Source: Zygnema cylindricum (Eukaryota > Streptophyta > Zygnematophyceae > Zygnematales > Zygnemataceae). Taken from it: a stretch of DNA of 64,000 bases. The notes below the pieces were generated by a model, which was not told where the DNA came from, did not search any database, and saw only the letters and a program-made list of their open reading frames with translations. The stretch spans positions 165,789 to 229,788 of the forward strand of contig JBBHKE010000095.1 in the NCBI GenBank assembly GCA_037447655.1. Direction: 5' to 3'. Below, piece by piece: positions 22,434-34,752 of the stretch (the stretch's first letter is position 1; each line of letters opens with the position of its first letter). The position numbers were made by a program, and so were the translations under genes.

Positions 22434-23914
22434 TTATTTAAAAGCTCGAAACAGTTGCTCAACTTCTTGCTCCTGTTCCGGACTCCTACATGCCTTCAAT
22501 AACACTTTTTTAGTTACATAATCACCTTCCATTCCCGATTCTACCATCTTTTTATACGTATTCATACATTTACGAAACAATTGCTTTCTCGCATAAACTC
22601 CAATCATCGCCGTCCAAAGTTTTGTATCCGGAGATAAACCAGCTTCAAGTGCCTCTTCGAAAAGTTGCTCCGATCTCTCTTGGAAACCTCCATCTCCGTA
22701 TAAATTAACAAGAGTTCCGTAAGTCGAAACATCGGGTTTTCGAGAACCCGTTTTCATAAAAATGAATAATTTTTCGGCATTTTCAAACTGACCGGCTTTA
22801 CCGTAAGCCGATAACAAGGAGTTATACATAAATACGTCGGGTTTTGGGCCATTTTTCTCTAAATCGGTAAGGAGATCCTTGGCTTTGGAAACTTGACCTT
22901 CCTTTGCGTATCCTCCCAAAAGAATCGAGAATGTCTCTTTAGAAGGAGCAAAACCCGATTTTTTCATCTTTTCTATCGCTTTTTCAGCATCTGTAAGAAA
23001 AAAACAAATTGTTTACGAGATAAAAATATATATCAGACTTACGGTAAGATGAAAAACAGGACCTTCACAAGAAAAAACAACAAATATTATCTGAAACAAA
23101 AATAACAAAACCGTAGCGAACAACTGAAACTTCAATAGAGTTTTAAACAAGGTTTACGAATATTATAAAGCTTAAGACTGCATTTTCATTTAAAAGAAAA
23201 GGAAAAAAGACGCTTTTAGGTTTTTCCTTTGATTCACAGTAACTCAATCAAAAACAAAAAAACAAAAAACTTCAAAAATGTATTCAAACAAACAAGTTGA
23301 CGACTAATACGTGCGTATGGTATTATTGCAAAGAATATGACTTTGATATTATAATTAATACGTACTAATAACAGGAAAAAATCTTCGTCTTCCTTCCATT
23401 ACATGCGTGCTTCTTGTATCGACTTAAATACAACTATTCCATAAATAGGTGGACCACAACGAAAAAATGTTGTTTTTCGGAAAGGGAAGAGGGAAGAGGG
23501 GAGAGGGGAGAGGGGAGAGGGGAGAGGGGGGGGTGGAGAGAGAGAGAGAGAAACTTGTCACACCTTCCCACAGCCCCTGTTGCACATAAGCTTTGATGAG
23601 GATGTGATGTGAGGCTTGGTCAGGCCTCACATTGGAAGCCTCCATCACTTCGAATACTTCCGAGGCTCCCAAAGAGTGGCCTCCTTGACTGGATATTCGT
23701 ACCAAAATAGCAGAATTGAAAAAGAGGGAGGAGTCAAGGGAGAGGGAGAGGGAGAGGGAGAGGGGGAGGGCAAGGAAGAGAAGAGCAGAGGAGAGGAAGA
23801 GGGAGAGGAAGGGCGGGGAGGGAGGGAGGGAGTGTGAATGGGAATGGGAGTGGGGGAGGCGAGGGGGAGGGAGGGGGAGGGAGGGAGAGAGAGAGAGAGA
23901 GGGAGAGAGAGAGA

Positions 23915-23957
<43 letters not shown>

Positions 23958-26211
23958 TGTATTACTTTTCTGCGTCTACAAAAAAAATTATTTACATAAA
24001 CCGTTTCCAAAAGCCCCCTTCCCTTCCCGCTCCCCCTCCCCCTCCCCTTCCCGCTCCCTCGCTCCCTCTCCTTCCCCCTCCTCCTCCCTTTGTTATGCTT
24101 ACTACTGAGACATCCTTCACCACTAAATAGTGTGGCCAGTGTTCCCTGAAGCCATCCGTAGGTCGAACCAAATATTGATAAAGATAGTGATTTCCATTAT
24201 TAAACATCCTAAAACCCTTAAACCCCTCAATACCCTAAAAACCCTAAATTATATAACCCTCACCAGGGTTTAAAATTTACCTCTCATCAATATTTAAGGC
24301 GGTTTCCATATATAAGGACATCCAAAAGCTCTAAAATACTGCTAGAAAATCTCAAGAAAACCTCAAAAACACCCCCAAAATACTTCAAAAAAACCCTCAA
24401 AATAAAGGGCTTATCAAGATGTAGGATTGTCTCTCACCAGTAAGCCTCCAAAAGGGCATTGAAGACGTAGACATCCGGAGTATAACCGAATTTTTGAAGA
24501 TCGTCGAATGTTTTCTCAGCTTTGTCGATTATTCCCACCCGAGCGTAAGAATTCAACAAAGCGGTAAAAATTTTGATATCAGGTATACAAAAAGCTCCGT
24601 GTAAGCTCTGAAATACGGCTTCCGCTTTGTCGGGTCTCAGAGCCTGTATTACAAAACCAAATGGGTAACATTATTAAAAAACATTTAAGTTAATTATGTG
24701 TATGTGTTCAATATTCTATATTGCACATTTGAAAGTCACTAAAAACCCATTAATAAATTAAGTACAACATACAGCTAAATCTCACCAGTTAGGTTGTCTA
24801 TAATCGTGTGAAACAAAAACAGGATGTGGATAAAACATAGTTTCTTTGCTACTTCCTTATTATCATTTGTTTTTATTTGATTGTGTTTTAACAGTTCTTT
24901 TTATGTAGTCTAATTCCATTCAAATTCCAAATTAAAATTACACAACCTAACCATGGATTTACAAAAAAAAGCAAAGTAAATATGTTGACGTTTCATCTAG
25001 ATTGTAAACTCAAATAAGATGTTAATCAAGAATTGAAGACTTGAAACCTACTCTAGTCGTTAAATTCTTGAATTAGAACTCATTTCAGTTTTCTTTTAAA
25101 AAGAAAAACAAACAAAAGTTAATAGAACACCAGACTTCCCTATCAGCACCAAATCTCATAATCAACTTCGAAAGAAATGGCAAAACATTTTACAAAGAAA
25201 AAGACTAAAATTGGGTTTATCAGAAAAGACTAAGAAACCCTAATTCCCAACACCAATCAAATTCCAGCCCAACTGGATGCAATCAAGCTCCTAAATTTGT
25301 CTTTATTTCCTGACATGCTAAGTGACTTTGTGACTTGTCAGTTTTTAATATCATAGCCTAAACTCTAGAAGCAAATGATGTAAAAACTAAGCGTACCTTT
25401 CCGTAAACATTTATCATTTGTGTATATGTGCTGAGGGATGGTCTTAGTCCCCTATCTGAGATTTCATGAAACATTTCTTCTGCTTGCCTCGGTTTCCCTA
25501 GCTTTCCAAAAACCTCCAACATAATGTTATACGTAACGAGACCTGTCCCAGAGTCCCTCCCTCATAAGCAAAATCATGAGAACCAAAAGGATGTATTACA
25601 CAGTTGCTCTTTTTTTTAGCTTGTGGAATCGTCCACATTAATCGAATCGAAAATAAAACTTCTAACAGTAAAACAGTCTTCACGCTAATTATTTCCTAAT
25701 GCTAATAGGGATTCCAACCATCAGTGTAAACCACACTAATTGAAAAGATTTGAAATTTTCACCGCTTGACATGTAGTGTGGCAAGTGCTAATAAAGGGAT
25801 CCACGCTATATTAGGTGATGCTCACCTATTCATAGTTTCACCACCATTGATGGGATCACCAGCCACACACTCTTTATAAACACATGAAATTTGAAACACT
25901 AATGATTGGGTAGTGGGTGTAATTTCCCATCCATTTCCTCCACACTAATCATCGTGACTACTGTGGTGAGTCAATTCTTATCCCTGTTAGAATGGATTCG
26001 GGTAACCAAGTTTATAATTGATTGAATAATGCTAAACAACAAGTAGGTGACTAGGTTTTACTTCATTGGATGGGTTCCATTCTAATTTGAGTTTGTTTTA
26101 AAAAACAAATCCTAGTATACTTAAGAAAAAAAAGCCCATCAGATAAACCTTAAGTCTTGAAAAACTTTGAACCAACAGAGAGGAGAGACGGGAAGGGAGG
26201 GAGAGAGGAGA

Positions 26212-26276
<65 letters not shown>

Positions 26277-28946
26277 CGGACTTTCCTATTTCAGCAAAAA
26301 AAATGAATCCTCAACTCACTCAAAGTGGTTCAAAATATAAATAAAAAATCTCTCTTTGGTCCCATAAAAGCATATGCAGAAAAAACCAGCAAAATATGCT
26401 CAAGAAACAAAAAAACAAGCTCACCGGGTTTATATCCACTCTGAAGCATTCGTTTATAAGTCTGTTCGGCTCTTTCCAGTTGATTTGCTCGAGAAAAAGC
26501 CGAAATAAGAACATTAAAAGTAGACTCGCTTGGAAGACAGGAGGCTGTTGCCATACTATTAAACACCTCTTCTGCTTTGTGGGGCTGATATGTTTTTCCA
26601 AAAGCATCCATTAAAAGGTTGAAATTGTTCACATCTGGTTTGAACCTCTTATTCTCAAAATACCACTCTAAAACCTGATAAGCCACCAGCCCCAACCACC
26701 TAACCTTCCCCGTCAATTAAGAAAAAAAAAAATGGGAAGGCACAGGAAGGGAGAGGATTCCATCACCTTAAAATATATTCCAGCATTCAATAAAATTGGT
26801 CTCAGATAAACGCAGAAAAGAAAAACCAACAAAGAACGCATTCCCACATTCCCGATATAAAATAATACTTCTGATTGTTCGTAACTACATGCAATCTGCT
26901 GATGATAGATTCTAACAGAGACAAGAATGTTCCTATAAGTGATCCGAACACCTATTCCTTCCATTCCAATAGCGAAAGGCAAGATTTCAGATGAGAGAAA
27001 GAGACAGACAGAGACCTTCCATATCTACCGCTTCAGCTCAAGGGCACAAGAACCACAGATGCCTTCTTCGTTTAGATTTTCTTAGGTCTTCAAAAACCTA
27101 TCTATCCATTTCTTCCAACAAAATGCTCATACAATTTCCAATTTACCACTGAAATTAAAGAACAAAAATAGAAACCACCTCAAATCCTTCCAAATTTCAG
27201 CTCACCTGAATCATCTTATAATGTTCGCCCATTTTTTTCAATTCTCCAATCAGACTTCTTATCTCTTGCCTTGCTGCTGGCATTTGTTTACAGAACAAGT
27301 CTAAAGCAGTTCTTATCTCTTCTGTTTGCTTATGTTGTTTTACAAATTTGAGGAGAGTTACAACTCCTGGACTCAATACTGTAATCCCTTCGGAGCGATT
27401 CCGTGTCCGTTGTTGATCAGCTTTCCATCTCCTCCCACCTGTCAAAGTCACCCTAAAAACTTCAAACTTCTATTGCTCTATTTCACATTCAAGATTATCC
27501 TTTTAAAAACTGTAATGAACATTAAAGAATTATAAGAAATGAACTGCTTTTATTATAGTAATACATTTAGCCACACCTTAATGAGTTATTTTGTGTTATG
27601 TGTTGATAACCGAAAACAACTCTAATCAGTTCGGTAAGTATGAGAAACCACAAATGAACGCTGAACAAATTCGTAATTGGAAAAGTTACAATATTCAATA
27701 ACTTTTACAATTTGCTTTAACATAGAAGTAAGATTATATGAGTTCCCTCTGAATGCTTCCGTAAGCTATTACACTAACTTCTGAAACTTTGTCCTGTCGA
27801 ACAACAATTATCTCAAAAAAAGAAAATGAAATAAAGAGGTGCTTAACAAGAGCAGATACTTTCCAAAGAATGGATCGTAAAAAGAAGTCATTGACCTGGT
27901 TCAGAAAGACACTTAGGATCACTTAAACAAAACAAGGCAAAAGTTACCAATTGGTAAAACGAAAAGCTCTGCTGTATTGAACACGGTCCAGTTATCTTTT
28001 TGTAATTAAAAGCCTTTCCAATTTATTCCCCATGCCTGTTTTTTAAAGTTAACACCGACCACCAGATCATCCTACTCTGTTACAGAAACAAACTCGAAAT
28101 TTTATTAGTCGTAAATCCATACTCGATGAACCTGAATAAGTTAAAAAAACTCAGCCATAGTTTATATACAGTCAAAGACGTAGTAGAGAATGGTACACAC
28201 CCTATGAACATAAATAACTCATAAAATGAAGAACGTGACAAATTAATTTCAGTAGTGTAGTTTGCCATTTATACATACTTGATGAAGTCGAATTGGGTTC
28301 CAATACTAAAGCATCGACGTCTAGCCCGGAAGGGGAAGAAGGGAGAGAAGGGGCAGTTCGGCCAGATTTAGTAGTCCCTTCCGAAGTGGCCGATGCTTGA
28401 ACTGTCCCTCTACTCCCAAGTTGACGTCTTCCCACATTTAGGCAAAATTTACCCTCAAAAGCCGAGGGCGTGGCTTCAATCTTTTTGAGAAAAGTAAGAA
28501 CTGATTTTGCTTTAACTTGACTCCTGCGAAAAATTCAACAGCTACAGGGTGTCACAAAAGTGTACAGAGACAAAGACATAGAGAGTTCATCCAAGGTCTG
28601 AGAAACTGAGGAGAAAAGCCAAGTGTTTTGCGAATAAATGGTCAGGCGGTCTGGAAGTGTAGCCAGTCAAACAAAACAGTGACATATGTAAACAGAGGCA
28701 GTCCAATGTGCAGTCTAACCAGGACTTTCTTGCTGAGAATACAAGAAAAAAATCATATTCTAAAAACGTACAAAATTCTTCTGATGTGCAATCTAACCAG
28801 GACACTCCCGTAGAGAATAGGAATTCATGAGAAACAAGAACAGATAAGACCAGAAAAAGCGATATTCCCAAAACTTACAAAATTCTTCCACCAAGTGACA
28901 TTGCATCTGGTCCAAGAACTCTTGTCGCATGTCCAGATCCAATGAC
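22434..28946 (-). CDS. P-class pentatricopeptide repeat protein, At2g35130-like, last eight exons
   Basis: Eight exons join in phase on the minus strand: 28879-28946, 28279-28523, 27206-27438, 26425-26674, 25397-25542, 24438-24643, 23564-23688 and 22434-22990 (stop). They encode about 609 residues. From the fourth exon on, consecutive 35-residue PPR motifs are seen, such as FKPDVNNFNLLMDAFGK, LVTYNIMLEVFGKLG, PDVYVFNALLEAY, APSKQTFSILLGGYAKEG and KPDVSTYGTLVNLYGDGG. The order and the closing TAMIGVYARKQLFRKC segment agree with what I recall of Arabidopsis At2g35130. PPR proteins of this class bind organellar RNA; no DYW, E or SMR domain is present. The first coding exon is not identified. A candidate is the ATG followed by a GTAAGC donor at about 30281-30295. 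Confidence 0.85.
23482..23550. repeat. GA-rich tract beside PPR splice donor, copy B
   Basis: (GAGGGGA)n followed by a short pure (GA)n run, starting 12-14 bases inside the intron after the donor at 23562-23563. Much shorter than its copy A counterpart, so the array length has changed since duplication. Confidence 0.9.
23720..23951. repeat. GA-rich microsatellite in PPR intron
   Basis: Mixed (GAGGGA)n and (GA)n of about 230 bases; copy A has only about 50 bases of it (14521-14570). A CT-rich run follows at 24010-24090. The purine and pyrimidine tracts could form a hairpin across the intervening 60 bases. Confidence 0.9.
26180..26274. repeat. GA microsatellite in PPR intron
   Basis: About 95 bases of (GA)n with an interrupted start, CT in the sense strand of the PPR transcript. 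It begins about 150 bases downstream of the donor at 26424. Confidence 0.95.
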
Positions 28947-30843
28947 CTGCACGTTTAATGCAATCAAAACAAGTTGTTGTCATTGCAATGCTTTAGGAGG
29001 GGCAAAATGTGAAACGACATATCGCAACAAGAACATTGGACAACTTGAAAAAAAGGGGAGGCTGAGACTGTTGAAGGACTTACTGCTGAACCACATGCCT
29101 TCATGCACCATAACTTTCTGATGATTACAGTTCACAATGCAGTGCAGGAGGAATAAGTCTCAATGAAATGAGGGCCATGAGGCCACAATAACTCCAAAAT
29201 GTGTCACTTCCTGCTGCAACTAACATCTCAAGAGTGCGCTATCCTTTTGCCTTGAAACGAAACCAGAAGTTTTATGCATACTGTATGTTGTGTGGAACCC
29301 ATGCAATAAAAACATAGGCTGAAGATAACACCCAATCAGCATGCCGTTTACTTCATCCCAAAACAGTGGTAAGAGAAAAGAGATAAACTTCCAAGTTTTA
29401 TTCTAGAGACTATAGCACATCCAAGCAATGTTGAATTTTCAAATGAATCTATAGCAGATAGAAAAGATTTAAACCAGGAAGGACCCAATATAGCTAGGAT
29501 ATTCGAAGACAATAAAGACAAACAAAAACCTAGCATTTACTGCCCTCCAATGATGCTTGAAATGCATAACAACACTTTAAAAACAGTTGGATACAATCGG
29601 CTGTGAAACCTCAAAAATTTGCTCCCATTCATACATCGATTTTTGAAAAAAGGATCCTACACCTGTATTCCTCGTAACATAACCATTCATCTCTGAATGC
29701 GATACGCAAATATTTGCTACAAATTTCTCCTACAAACCTAAATTTTATTACAATGAAAAGGTTGAAGCAATAAGCTAACAATTCCTCAATGAATCAGATA
29801 TGAACATTTTTTAAGAAAGTGAAAGCAATGCTGACATCTCCTTTTCATCTCCCTTTCTACTTCATAGTGGAAATGCTGTAGCCACAGGCCGTTTATGGTA
29901 GCAGGACTTGAGCACGAGTAATTATTATTCGACACACATTCAGCAGGATGCCAAAACCTCCCTTATTCCTTCTCGTTTCTACATATATAGGAATTCAAAA
30001 ATACATGTAACCAGCTCCACAAACTTATCTCGTATCCTTTACATATTCGTATCAAAGCAGCCAGACGGCATTATACAGATGAATGTAGATAACCTCCAGC
30101 ACTTATGGATACTACATATTGAACCGAGAAGCCTACTCATATGAGTGTAATTCTCCTACGACCGAGGCGTGACGGAGGAACGAGATAGCAAGCTCTAAGA
30201 TACAATGAAATGGAGGACATTTAAAGCAACAGCGAAAATATTTCTTAGTTTCTATATGCCTTCATAGACAGAGTAGGCTTACCAAAGAATCCATGGTCTT
30301 CAATCGTGTCACTGTCAGATATTGAGATTAACGTTGCTGCATTAGTTACAAGACCTTTTGCTCCTTTCCTTTAACAAAAATATTGGTGGCTTCATTACTT
30401 GCGTTTGTCCGAAAAGTTTATGAAACGAAGAAAAAGTGAAAAAGACAACCGTCGCCGTCAAAAACTGTTTCAAAAATTGATTAAAAAATAGGTCTACTTG
30501 TTCAATTCTGGAAAGATTATGAGTGAAAGTGAGTAAGATGGAGGGGGCATCTCCGATTTTTGTATAGCCATTACCGGTTTTTCCGACAGAAACCTCTTTC
30601 TTGCCGTTTAACTCACACTTGCTGTGTGTTCAGCTTAGAGCTCTTTGTTGGAAAAAAGATTTTAACAGCAAAACATTTCCTAAGCACCTTTCCTGTATTT
30701 TTTTAACTCACTTTCCATCTTTTCACCTTTTCATCAGTCCATCTTTGTTATCGAAAACTTGCTGATAAACGTTAGCCTTCTGATAGTGCTTCTTCCTAAG
30801 CAGTGAGAATCTACAAACACCGGACTTTTTTTGAATTCGGCAA
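28947..30843. other. PPR upstream/first-intron region and divergent promoter with STR7
   Basis: No exon could be confirmed between 28947 and 30280. A possible first exon lies at about 30282-30295 on the minus strand (ATGGATTCTTTG then GTAAGC). If it is correct, the PPR and STR7 starts are only about 550 bases apart and face away from each other, which suggests a shared bidirectional promoter. 28960-30270 is AT rich with no recognised repeat. Confidence 0.35.
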
Positions 30844-33800
30844 ATGCTGCGATATTTGCCACTTATTGCAAACTCTCACTTTATGAGCATCTCCATTTCC
30901 AACTCATTGCATAGGCAAAACTGCATTGTAATTGATGGCTACAGAAGAGGACTGTGTGTATGTATACACTCCAGGTCTCCCTCGTTACATTCTGCTTCTC
31001 CTTTGATTCCCTGCAAGATTCAGTCATCAGCTCTTCCCATTGTTACAATAGGTTTTAGAGCGTTCTCTAAGCAAGAAAATCTAGGCTGTCATGGAACTGA
31101 TTTAAGGAATGAGACCTTATTTTGTAACATCCTCCCAAAACTACGCTCTTCCTCCTCACAGGCAACTCTAGCTCATGAAGGAAACTTAGGTCTTACTGTT
31201 TCAGAAACGAATCGATCTGAATCCGTGCGAATGGCCTCTGGTCTTTCTGGCATTCAAAACACTCAAAGGAAATTTCAAGGGGAGAATGGTGATGTCAAAC
31301 CCAACCTTCAAGGAGGTGGTGAAAAAAGAGATGAATTTCCAACTTTCCAGGAAGTACCAGCAGCCCCGATGGGTGAAAATGAGGAATTGCTTATTGTTGC
31401 ATCTTTCTACAAGTTCGCAGATTTGGCGGATTATGCGCAGTTGAGGGAGCCAATTAAGAAACTTTGCCAGCAAAATGTAAGAACTTAATGGTTCTTTCCA
31501 GTGAATGTAATAATTTAATGGTTTTTTGCGGAATCATGAGCAATGTAGACGTCAATGCATGTTTGTTACATGTTTGAGATGTTTGTGGATAACTTCTTCC
31601 AAGTTGCAAAGCTGGGAAAATCTTTTTGTGAAAATGTTTGCCAATATATTCAATTGAAGACCGTATCAGATGTTTGCCTCTTGCTTTATCAGTGAATCCA
31701 CTTTTGTATCAAGTCGGGTCCGTACAGTTTACCCTAAACCTTAGAACCCGAAAAAACCTCAAACATCTTCTTACCTTTTCCTGTAGGTTTACCTTTGCTT
31801 TTATGCCTTCCGCAGTTAGTCACTGGAGGAATAATTTTGGCGCCTGAGGGCATCAATGGTAGCTTATGTGGAACCAAGGCAGCCATCGAGAGTGTATTCA
31901 CAGCTCTGAAAAGAGACTCCCGGCTCGCCACTCTTCAATATAGAGAAGCTCCAGCTGGTATTGAAGAAACAGAGATGCATGCCCTCCAGGGAAGCCACAA
32001 ACCTGCTTCACCTTCACCTTCACCTTCACCTTCACCTTCACCTTCACCTTCACCTTTAGCTCCAGGTCCTGACGCTCCTTTCAGATGGGACCATGTTCGA
32101 GTAAAACTGAAGAAAGAGGTAAATAGATGACGTCCAAAAACCAAAGCTGCAAAAATACCTTTAAAATGCCTCTACTTTCACCTTCATCCAGGCACTGATG
32201 CTCCGTTCAGATGGGACCATTTGAGTAAAGCTAAAGATAGAGGTACACCAATGACGTCCAAAAACCCTTGAAAACACCTAAAATAAACCCAAAAAACTCG
32301 TAAAAACCGTGGAAAAACTTAAGGAAAAACCTATCAAAACCTTTTGAATCCTTAATATTTGCAAAATGCCGTATTTGACCTGTTGAATGGAACTTGAGAA
32401 TTTTGGAGGCTCAAGTTATTTGTCTGGATGTTCATGACTATGTTTGTAGGTTGTCACAATGGGAGTGGAAGGAGTAAGTCCACACGAACTTGTGGGGAAA
32501 TACGTGACGCCAAAGGAATGGAATGAGCTCATTTTGGACCCAAATACGGTAATCGAACTTCATAGCTTCCTCGAATTTTATATGAAGTTTTAACGTGCTA
32601 TATGTATGTTATATTTAGTATTTTGTATTATTTTATGAATTTATTAATTGACAATAAGTTTTATGCAAAGCGGGAATTAAAGATACCAGCTTTACTGAAT
32701 GTTTGTCTTTATTTTTCTCCACTACAATTTGGTGTAAACTTGGAATACATAAAGTAGCATGTATTAGTATATTTTGAAGGTTATTTTTCAGAAAATGGTC
32801 ATTGTTTTGTCATCGATCAGAATGTGAGCTTCTATCTGTTTTTTGTGGTGCAATAGAATTCCTTTAAATAGTCTTAATGACCATATTTTAATAGTGGCAT
32901 GTAGTAAATGAACTGGGACAAACAAGTTTTTTGAACGAAAAATGTGTTTTCAGCTTGTAGTGGACGTTCGAAACGCATATGAAACGCGAATTGGGCAGTT
33001 TAAGGGAGCAGTGGATCCAAAAACAGAGTCTTTTCGAGAGTTTCCTGGATGGGTAGATGAACGGCTGAGATCGGGTTTGGACTCACCTGAGCCAATGGCG
33101 GCAAGGGAGGAGGTGGTCAGAGAGGATTTGACAAATGATGTGAAGGAAGGGTTGGAAAATGAAGGTTTGGGAACTCGAGAGAAGAGGGATTTTGGAGTTG
33201 GAGAAGAAAATAGTGGTTTTATGGAGGCACCGGTGGTAGATAAGCGCGTGGCAATGTATTGCACTGGAGGAATTCGCTGCGAGAAGGCAACTTCTCTAAT
33301 GTTGGCCAAGGGATATAAAGAGGTAAGTGAAAGAAGAGAGTGGTTTGAAAGGACATTGTCTAACACAGTTTATCATTAAAAACAAAAGAATAGCCATGAA
33401 TTGAGAAGAGAGAGCAAGAGGGAGAGAGAGAGAGAGGGATGCGGTGAAGAAATGGTATCAAATTAATATGCTACGTAAAGAGCTCAAGTATCCAATTATC
33501 ATCTTTACATGGGATGCTCAAATCTACTTAATTCAGGCATTTGGTTTTAAACTTGTAAAATTTATTACAAGATAATTGACAAAGACGGTTGTAGATATTA
33601 TTACTCAATCACACGTCCAGTTCTATTATGTCTTTTAAAATGGTTTTTCATTATCATTGTGTTTTATAGTACTCTACACTGGCCATCTCTACACCGCGAA
33701 TCGTAATTAGCGTAAAGAAATAATTAGTGTAAAGAAATAATTAGTGTAAAGAAATTATTAGTGTTATTAACTCTAATTTGGGTTTTTTCGTTTTCTCAAA

Positions 33801-34752
33801 AAAAAAATTACTCTAATTTATCAATAACTCTAATTTGGGTTTCTCTTCGTAATAATTATCCGCGCTGAATATCTATACTGTAAATTAGGTACACGTACGG
33901 AATCTAACAAAACATACAGTTTCACGTCATTATGACGTTTGCACTATGCGGTTTGGGAAAACGCAGTTACATGATAACGACATGTATTAAATCATTTTTT
34001 GTACTTTTTTACGTAGTAAAGTACAATTTTGTACGGTCAGACATCGACCGTACGCCACACTATTTAAAACGGCACTATATTGGAGTTGTTAACGGTGGTT
34101 CAAAAAGTACCTTAAATGATGTAAAGAAAAATTTAGAGTTATTTACTCTATTTAAGGTTTTAGGGTCAAAATTCGGGGTGACGGAATTAGCGTAAATAAC
34201 GCTAATTACGATTCGCGGTGTAGTTAATTACTCAAGTTTGGGTGAATGTTTTTCTGACCCTAAATCATAAATTTGTGTTATGAGTCACGTCACAAAACAT
34301 AATCTAGTGTAGCTAATTCTATTAAAGTGTTAACGCCAATAATTCGTTAACTCCTTGTCCATTATCCTCCCAAGTTGACATTATTTCGGGTTCCCATACA
34401 GGTGTACCATTTGGAAGGAGGGATTCTCAGATACTTGGAGGAGATACCACCTTCTGAGAGTTTATGGGAGGGAGAATGTTTTGTTTTCGATAAGAGAGTA
34501 GCGGTAGGTCCTGGTTTGGTCCCGGGAAAATATAAACTTTGTTATGCTTGTAAACAACCGGTAAGCAACGACGATATGGCGTCTCCTCTTTATGAAGAGG
34601 GTGTGTCTTGTCCTTATTGTTATGAAACCAAAAGTGAAGAGGAGAAGGAAAGAGCTCGAGCTCGTCAAGTACAGTTTAATAGGTGGGGAGTTGTTGGAGG
34701 ACCCCATTTGGGTCGGAAAACTTCGAAGGCGAGTCTGAGAAAACATGGATAG
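30844..34752 (+). CDS. STR7: STR7-like rhodanese of the TrhO/YceA (UPF0176) family
   Basis: Five exons join in phase: 30844-31476, 31816-32118, 32450-32548, 32954-33322 and 34402-34752 (stop), giving about 584 residues. The order is a Ser-rich N-terminus with little acidic content (transit-peptide-like), the N-terminal acylphosphatase-like domain ([45 protein letters not shown]), a rhodanese domain with the active-site loop [11 protein letters not shown], then a C-terminal zinc-ribbon-like segment (CYACKQP...[20 protein letters not shown]). The bacterial homologue TrhO hydroxylates U34 of tRNAs. Plant STR7 (At2g40760) has the same layout, with a less defined role. It is longer than the Arabidopsis protein because of an extended N-terminus, an SP repeat in exon 2 and an acidic insert inside the rhodanese domain (exon 4). 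Catalytic Cys is present. Confidence 0.9.
32004..32054 (+). repeat. coding (CCTTCA)n hexanucleotide repeat in STR7 exon 2
   Basis: About eight CCTTCA units encode an alternating Ser-Pro run between the acylphosphatase-like core and the conserved FRWDHVRVK segment. The repeat length is a multiple of three, so slippage would keep the frame. Confidence 0.9.
33690..34222. mobile_element. MITE M1b inside STR7 intron 4
   Basis: Ends TACACCGCGAATCGTAATTA and, inverted, TAATTACGATTCGCGGTGTA. The interior holds several further CTCTAATTT/AAATTAGAG words. It makes up half of the 1.08-kb intron 4, and splice sites on both sides are intact. Confidence 0.8.

Larger units (their letters stand above)
17038..24751. 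repeat. segmental duplication, copy B
   Basis: Direct counterpart of 6959-15170. It lacks the hAT-like MITE and the foldback element found in copy A, but holds two M1 MITEs (19363-19576, 19794-19920) that copy A lacks. Its right end continues smoothly into the upstream exons of the PPR gene, so copy B is the ancestral location of the PPR part. Confidence 0.9.
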
